The notes below the pieces were generated by a model that was not told the origin of the DNA, did no database searches, and saw only the letters and a program-made list of their open reading frames with translations. A DNA stretch of 64,000 nucleotides. It comes from Terriglobus sp. RCC_193. GTDB taxonomy: Bacteria > Acidobacteriota > Terriglobia > Terriglobales > Acidobacteriaceae. Shown here piece by piece: positions 60,098-64,000 of the stretch; position 1 is the first letter of the stretch; each line of letters begins with the position of its first letter. Both the position numbers and the translations under genes were made by a program. The stretch covers positions 1,426,001 to 1,490,000 of the forward strand of contig NZ_JBFUPK010000001.1 of assembly GCF_041355105.1 (NCBI RefSeq). The letters are read 5' to 3'.

Positions 60098-60412
60098 TTA
60101 GGATGTGCAGGACTTTTGTGGGATGTTGGGAGTAGCCACTATGTACTCTATTGCTTTGCGGACAACTTCCTCTTGCCAATAGACGGTGAAACTCGTGAGC
60201 CAATAATCGGGGATTTCGACAGCTACGGACTCATTGGTTCGGAAATACTCGATTGTTTGGTTCACAATCGCGCCTTGGCTGACGGCTGAAAATGTTGAAC
60301 CACGGTCAGCAGACTCCAACTTCAATGTGAAATGAAGAGTGAAGAATGGACTCACTGGATCATCCTCGAACGTCGGTTTAGCGGACGCAAGAGAAACACA
60401 GTAGATCGCCAC
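60098..60412 (-). CDS. Unknown island protein
   Basis: 104 residues from a GTG. It is a beta-rich protein with FFTLHFTLKLESADRGSTFS and EIPDYWLTSFTVYWQEEVVR, with no signal peptide. The upstream gene ends five bases before this start, so they are coupled. It could be a toxin-antitoxin partner pair with the next gene, but nothing specific supports this. Confidence 0.5.
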   Translation of the reverse strand: MAIYCVSLASAKPTFEDDPVSPFFTLHFTLKLESADRGSTFSAVSQGAIVNQTIEYFRTNESVAVEIPDYWLTSFTVYWQEEVVRKAIEYIVATPNIPQKSCTS

Positions 60413-60417
60413 CAGAG

Positions 60418-60603
60418 TTAGTCCCTGTTCGCTTCGAGATAACTTGCTACTTGTTCGTCGGTCATGCCGGCGAAGTCTATGCTCTCGTCGGCAGTTGTCC
60501 ATTCGTAGATTTCCGGACGTTCTTTACCAAAGTACTTTCGGAGCCGTGCAATCTTCTCAACAGCCTTGCGCTGCCTATCGCTTATTTGAATATCGATCGT
60601 CAT
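60418..60603 (-). CDS. Small unknown island protein (first of a pair)
   Basis: 61 residues, MTIDIQISDRQRKAVEKIAR onwards. A GGAG lies eight bases before the ATG. The N-terminal strand-helix and an acidic C-terminal helix (MTDEQVASYLEANRD) are visible. It is a possible DNA-binding or antitoxin-like protein. I know no family. Confidence 0.58.
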   Translation of the reverse strand: MTIDIQISDRQRKAVEKIARLRKYFGKERPEIYEWTTADESIDFAGMTDEQVASYLEANRD

Positions 60604-60681
60604 GTTTCTTTCTCCACCGGAAGCATAAAACGAATGGGCCTGTGGAGAACCGGCGAAAAGCTGCCATCGTTTGGCAGTAGT

Positions 60682-61080
60682 ATGGCTCTCATTATGGGCC
60701 GTAAACGGAAATCTCTGACACCAGCGGAAGCTAATGCTATGCGACGTGCGAAGAAGTCTTATCGGAACGCCACATCAAATCTTAAGAGCCGGGCATTGCA
60801 CCTCGTTCCACCTGACGAGCCTTCGAGGCGAGCAACACGCCCATTGTCCTCTCGAACTGGAGTTGTTGCTATCGGTGCAGGCAGAGGCAAGCGAGCACCA
60901 CTGACGCCTGATGAAGTGGAGAGCTTACCGAAAAAGAAGGCCGCGAAGTTGCCCGTACTGCCTGCACGCAAGAGGAAAACGACTAAGCCGAAGAGGACAC
61001 AGTATGAGGGAACGATTCGCTTCGAGGGCAACGTGCGCGTCCTGCAAGGCGGTCTGCCAGAACTGGGTAAACGCCGATAG
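60682..61080 (+). CDS. Basic Lys/Arg-rich unknown protein
   Basis: 132 residues. MGRKRKSLTPAEANAMRRAK and KLPVLPARKRKTTKPKRTQY are strongly basic, and the tail EGTIRFEGNVRVLQGG is beta-like. A nucleic-acid-binding role is likely. The start is unsure (60682 or 60694; neither has a strong ribosome site). A longer frame upstream overlaps the divergent gene and is rejected. Confidence 0.5.
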   Translation: MALIMGRKRKSLTPAEANAMRRAKKSYRNATSNLKSRALHLVPPDEPSRRATRPLSSRTGVVAIGAGRGKRAPLTPDEVESLPKKKAAKLPVLPARKRKTTKPKRTQYEGTIRFEGNVRVLQGGLPELGKRR

Positions 61081-61093
61081 CTAATACGAGAAT

Positions 61094-61125
61094 GGCCGGG
61101 GCTGCTGTGTGGGCAGGTCCCGGCC
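61094..61125 (+). terminator. Terminator-like hairpin after the basic protein gene
   Basis: GGCCGGG (61094-61100) pairs with CCCGGCC (61119-61125) across an 18-base loop; only two Ts follow, so it is weak. Confidence 0.5.
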
Positions 61126-61149
61126 TTGGATCGTTTGCAGAGTATGCAG

Positions 61150-61395
61150 CTAGACGGCTACGGCTTCCATACTCCGCAGCAGACCTAGAGCTTCCTTGCG
61201 AGATTCGGTGGAGAATTTCAAAGCGTGTTCCAACAGCCCGGAGTGGTTGGCGATCTTGTCGAGGGCGTCTATCAGGTCGATAACAGCATTGTCGAAATCT
61301 GATATCAAATCAAATTGGGCATGTGACACGGCTTCGTCAAGTTCATTTGAGGTAGCAGAGGGTGTAAGGCTAGAGCAAAACAAGCATTGCGCCAT
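61150..61395 (-). CDS. Small unknown island protein, CxxC start
   Basis: 81 residues. MAQCLFCSSLTPSATSNELD has a CxxC near the start, and the rest is acidic and helical (AVIDLIDALDKIANHSGLLE). The ATG at 61395 is preferred over one three codons earlier. It is convergent with the basic protein. I know no family. Confidence 0.5.
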   Translation of the reverse strand: MAQCLFCSSLTPSATSNELDEAVSHAQFDLISDFDNAVIDLIDALDKIANHSGLLEHALKFSTESRKEALGLLRSMEAVAV

Positions 61396-61543
61396 ATAAA
61401 TCAAATCATCCTTGGTTCAGGGTTCCGTAAATTCCCGGTGGACAGCGAGCCGGGAGCATCGTTGCAGACCATGCAAACAATAGACTGTTTTCAGATTCCT
61501 GAACGAATATCGTGGGCAAGTTCGTTCCAATAATGCCGGAAAA

Positions 61544-61553
61544 GGGCAACCAA
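61544..61553 (+). repeat. Right attachment-site copy
   Basis: GGGCAACCAA repeats the tRNA-Gln 3' end. Terminator stems begin 15 bases later, as expected for the original sequence downstream of the tRNA gene. Confidence 0.6.
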
Positions 61554-61567
61554 CAACTTTACCTTCG

Positions 61568-61618
61568 ACCCGCGATTCGTGCGGGTTTCGTGTTTCACCC
61601 GCGCCCAGCGCGGGTTTT
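61568..61618 (+). terminator. Two adjacent terminator hairpins, probably of tRNA-Gln before insertion
   Basis: ACCCGC (61568-61573) pairs with GCGGGT (61581-61586) and is followed by TT. CCCGCGC (61598-61604) pairs with GCGCGGG (61608-61614) and TTTTATT follows. No rightward gene ends just before them, which fits a terminator cut off from the tRNA by the island. Confidence 0.8.
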
Positions 61619-61685
61619 ATTGTTTGTGGGATATTTTCAATGCAGTCAACGGAACCAACTGAATACCACTGAAACAAGCGGATTT

Positions 61686-61715
61686 GTGACACCAAGCTAT
61701 GTAGGTGACACCAAG
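61686..61715. repeat. Two direct copies of GTGACACCAAG
   Basis: Copies at 61686-61696 and 61705-61715, period 19. They lie 12 to 42 bases before the start of the truncated integrase-like gene and may be arm-type or regulatory sites. Confidence 0.65.
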
Positions 61716-61727
61716 TATCGAGGAACG

Positions 61728-61985
61728 ATGAGCGAGCATGCACTACGCGTTATGCGGAAGGTGAAGATCGAGGGGAAGTGGGTCCTTGCACCCGTACCCT
61801 TATCGAAGGGCAAACCGGATCCATCTCATGTGATGCACAAGGGAAAGATCACACCGGTTGAAGGTGGGACCTTCTACTTGGATCATGGTCACGGCCGCGG
61901 GCGCGCAATTTGCAGGGATTGCACCTCACTGCTTTTAGTATGTTGCTGGCGTTTTGTAGCTTTGTTCTATGTTTTTAGTTCATGA
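61728..61985 (+). pseudogene. Truncated integrase-like gene (N-terminal fragment)
   Basis: 85 residues. MSEHALRVMRKVKIEGKWVL, then APVPLSKGKPDPSHVMHKGK and GGTFYLD, look like the N-terminal arm and SAM-like start of a tyrosine recombinase. After GTFYLD the frame turns into Cys/Leu-rich non-coding-looking sequence and runs into the end of the dehydrogenase gene, so the catalytic domain is lost. The family assignment is a judgement from the N-terminus only. It is outside the inferred island boundary. Confidence 0.5.
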
Positions 61986-63573
61986 CGAAGGCAAACAGCT
62001 TATCGCCTGCGCCAACGAGCACATATTGATGGCCATCCAACATATAGGTGATCGCGCCGTTCGACACGCCCGTACCCAGGTTCACATGCCATAGCGATTT
62101 GCCTGTTGTGGCATCCATCGCAATAAAGTTATTGTTCGGATCGCCCGTAAACAGCAAGTTGCCCGCAGTGCTCAGCAAGCCGCCTTTACTTCCCGGAGTC
62201 TCCCACGTGTGACTCCACTTGATCTTGCCCGTGCGGTAGTCCAGCGCTTCAAGAATCGCCTCTGACCAATGTCCATTCTGTTGACCGCCCCAGCCTTCAG
62301 GTCTGTTGGTGTCGTCATAGATGTAGAACATCGAATACGAGTGTGTTGCGTTCACATAAAACAATCCCGTTGCAGGGCTGAATGATGGCGGCTCCCAGTT
62401 CACACCGCCCGAAGCGTCCGGTGCAACCAGAACACCCGGAATCTGCGGTTCTTTTGCGGTATCAGGAATCGGTTGCCCCTTTGCATCCAGCCCCTTCACC
62501 CAGTTCGTCTTCACAAACTCTGTGCTCACAAAGTTCTTGCCGGTCTCGCGGTCCAATACAAAGAACCATCCGTTTCGGCTCGCCTGCGCCAGCAGTTTGT
62601 GATGTTTGCCATCCATCACTCCATCAAACAAAACAGGCGTTTGAATCGCATCCCAATCATGCGTGTCGTGCGGTGAAGGTTGAAAGTACCAGGCCATCTT
62701 GCCTGTATCGGCATGCAGGGCCACAATCGATTCCGTGAAAAGGTTGGCGCCTGCGCGTGAGCTTGCATTCAACACCGGTTGCGGATTCCCTGTACCGATG
62801 TAAAGAAGATTCAACTCAGGGTCATAGGTTGGAGGAATCCATGTCATACCGCCGCCATGCGCCATTGCGTCCGCACTCGGCCATGTCTCTGATCCCGGCT
62901 CGCCCGGTTTCGGCACCACAGACCAGTGCCATTGCAGCGCGCCCGTCTCAGGATCGTGCGCTTCCAGATATCCAGGCCGATCCAGATCGTCACCGCTCAC
63001 GCCAGTGATGACATGGTTCTTCACCACCACGGGAGCCACCGACGCATAATACATCTGATCAAGATCGCAGATCGACTGGCTCCACCGCTTCGTGCCATCG
63101 GCAATATTCAAAGCAACAAGGTTGCAATCCGGCGTTTCAAAATACAGCGTGTTCCCGGAGATTGCAGCCCCGCGATTGCCAAGGTGAATGCCACCCTTGG
63201 TTGTCCACATGAAATGCCACAACTCCTTGGCGGTGCGCGCATCCAGCGCCCAGACATGGTCGGCTGTGGTGATGTAGATCACGCCATTCACCACGATGGG
63301 GGTACCGGCAAGTCGCCGAACCATACCTTCGCCAAGGTTCGGCATCTGGTACAGCCATGCAAGACTCAACGACTTCACATTCTTATCGTTGATCTGTGTC
63401 AGCGTGCTGAAGCGGCGGCCGGAGTAATCTCCGTTGTACGTGGGCCATGAATCCGGTGCTGGATGAACGATCGATGCCGGATCAAGCCCAGCTCCCACCT
63501 TCCCTTCCTGCGCGGTGGCATGAAGAGAGGTCAAAGCAAACAGGGTAAGCAAGAGTGTCGTAAAAAACTTCAT
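61975..63573 (-). CDS. PQQ-dependent alcohol dehydrogenase, D-x-D (lanthanide-type) motif
   Basis: 532 residues. Signal peptide MKFFTTLLLTLFALTSLHAT, then an eight-bladed propeller with W-motif repeats. HDTHDWDA at 302-309 aligns with the family's HDEWDYD: catalytic Asp306 and the extra Asp308 that marks lanthanide-dependent enzymes. The vicinal Cys pair of methanol dehydrogenases is absent (GIHLGNRGAAI instead). It is a periplasmic quinoprotein oxidising an alcohol. Its ATG overlaps the stop of the cytochrome c gene. Confidence 0.92.
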   Translation of the reverse strand: MKFFTTLLLTLFALTSLHATAQEGKVGAGLDPASIVHPAPDSWPTYNGDYSGRRFSTLTQINDKNVKSLSLAWLYQMPNLGEGMVRRLAGTPIVVNGVIYITTADHVWALDARTAKELWHFMWTTKGGIHLGNRGAAISGNTLYFETPDCNLVALNIADGTKRWSQSICDLDQMYYASVAPVVVKNHVITGVSGDDLDRPGYLEAHDPETGALQWHWSVVPKPGEPGSETWPSADAMAHGGGMTWIPPTYDPELNLLYIGTGNPQPVLNASSRAGANLFTESIVALHADTGKMAWYFQPSPHDTHDWDAIQTPVLFDGVMDGKHHKLLAQASRNGWFFVLDRETGKNFVSTEFVKTNWVKGLDAKGQPIPDTAKEPQIPGVLVAPDASGGVNWEPPSFSPATGLFYVNATHSYSMFYIYDDTNRPEGWGGQQNGHWSEAILEALDYRTGKIKWSHTWETPGSKGGLLSTAGNLLFTGDPNNNFIAMDATTGKSLWHVNLGTGVSNGAITYMLDGHQYVLVGAGDKLFAFVMN

Positions 63574-64000
63574 TGCAAGGTCTCCAGGTACGACACCACG
63601 TCATGAATATCCTTGTCGGTGTAGACATCGAGAAGCGCCACATGCGCGGCGTACGGATCATTCTTCTCTACCTTGAGATCTGGACTGCGTGTAAAGCTGT
63701 AGTACTGCCCTGCGGCGTCGCGCAATGAAACGTTGTAATCATCCATGTTTGTTGGCACGCCGGTCACCTTCGTTCCCTTGGGAGTTGTCACGGTAACTGT
63801 AAGCGTCTTGGCCTGCCGCGAAACCGATCCCTGCCTGGTGATCGCCCGATTATCCGGGAACACCACCTTTTGCTGCAGGGCAAACGGTGCATACTTTGAA
63901 GCAATGTGTGCCAGGTCGCCCGTAACGGAGTGACACTTCGTGCAGCCTCCAGCGCCTTCAAAGTAGGTCTTACCTGCCTTCGGATCGCCCACAAGAATAT
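63570..64000 (-). CDS. Cytochrome c, partial (continues beyond the window)
   Basis: At least 143 residues; the 5' end lies outside the window, the frame being open to base 64000. Heme site GCTKCHSVTG (CxxCH) lies near the start of the visible part, and the rest is beta-rich (TLTVTVTTPKGTKVTGVPTN), unlike a minimal cytochrome c, until VYTDKDIHDVVSYLETLQ, a class I-like C-terminal helix. It is probably the electron acceptor of the dehydrogenase, whose start it overlaps (ATGA). Confidence 0.88.
   Translation of the reverse strand, partial: ILVGDPKAGKTYFEGAGGCTKCHSVTGDLAHIASKYAPFALQQKVVFPDNRAITRQGSVSRQAKTLTVTVTTPKGTKVTGVPTNMDDYNVSLRDAAGQYYSFTRSPDLKVEKNDPYAAHVALLDVYTDKDIHDVVSYLETLQ

Larger units (their letters stand above)
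53260..61553. mobile_element. Integrated element at tRNA-Gln, about 8.3 kb
   Basis: It is bounded by the two GGGCAACCAA repeats. It contains a large serine recombinase at the tRNA end, a second small serine recombinase, an excisionase-like HTH gene, a DUF1376-type replication gene and many small unknown genes. There are no capsid, tail or conjugation genes, so it is a cryptic phage remnant, phage satellite or small integrative element. The terminator hairpins right after the right repeat fit the tRNA's original terminator. Boundaries are inference from a ten-base repeat. Confidence 0.7.

Noticed and set aside
61512-61727. Upstream extension of the integrase-like frame across the att site
   Set aside because: The extension reads through terminator hairpins and the att copy; the ATG at 61728 is the first sensible start.

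Overview
The window is a piece of an acidobacterial chromosome, most like Acidobacteriaceae/Terriglobales (Terriglobus, Granulicella, Edaphobacter). The reasons are a TonB-dependent receptor with an N-terminal carboxypeptidase-like domain, an LPS-export locus with a very long LptC/LptA-like protein, futalosine-route menaquinone synthesis (MqnD), an alpha2-beta2 type glycyl-tRNA synthetase, and a dispersed inverted repeat (core GTCATCCTGAGCGAAG) that I associate with this group. The genus is inference.

Layout of the host part. 1-1457: 5' part of a TonB receptor behind two palindromes of the DtxR/MntR type. 1533-5513: family-4 uracil-DNA glycosylase, RNA polymerase omega, guanylate kinase and an MsbA-like lipid flippase. 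5809-12404: rapZ, hpf, rpoN, lptB and an LptC/OstA-type protein, a leftward cluster resembling the lptCAB-rpoN-hpf-ptsN-rapZ order of Proteobacteria but without ptsN. 13323-16748: glyS, glyQ and a small coiled-coil protein. 16929-21545: RND pump and its membrane-fusion protein. 21614-25706: sensor kinase, YpdA-type thiol reductase, nitroreductase and thioredoxin, a redox-flavoured set. 25872-29239: HAD phosphatase, Nudix hydrolase, DJ-1/PfpI protein and M48 protease. 29482-35636: a tight leftward five-gene unit (MgtE_N/CBS protein, glycosyltransferase, GMC oxidoreductase, aldo/keto reductase and an NRAMP relative without the NRAMP metal-site motifs). 35818-40460: RsbW/RsbV pair, small envelope proteins, FtsB, BioY and MqnD. 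40513-47620: sigma factor with a Cys-rich tail, hemD, hemC, an AsmA-like protein, two small hydrophilic proteins, hemA and a CcsA/HemX-like membrane protein. 47701-53086: mutS, anmK and a peptide-binding lipoprotein joined by ATGA overlaps.

Mobile part. A tRNA-Gln(CTG) gene at 53195-53268 with a good promoter carries an integrated element of about 8.3 kb. Ten bases of the tRNA 3' end (GGGCAACCAA) recur at 61544-61553, followed by terminator hairpins that fit the original tRNA terminator. The element holds a large serine recombinase whose reading frame runs antisense through the tRNA gene, a small protein translationally coupled to it, a 33-residue Gly/Ser/Asn-rich peptide coupled to an unknown protein, a DUF1376-type replication protein, an excisionase-like HTH protein coupled to a second small protein, a small serine resolvase with a coupled DNA-binding-like protein, and several unknown small genes. 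Most leftward genes are preceded by a stem-loop, a phage-like arrangement. Beyond the right boundary lie a truncated integrase-like gene and a PQQ-dependent dehydrogenase with a D-x-D lanthanide signature, overlapping a cytochrome c gene that leaves the window.

The most unusual signals are the two-ended recombinase C-terminus predicted from the att sites, the stem-loop-separated leftward island genes with the coupled 33-residue peptide, the NRAMP-like/MgtE-CBS pairing, and the operator pair upstream of the TonB receptor.
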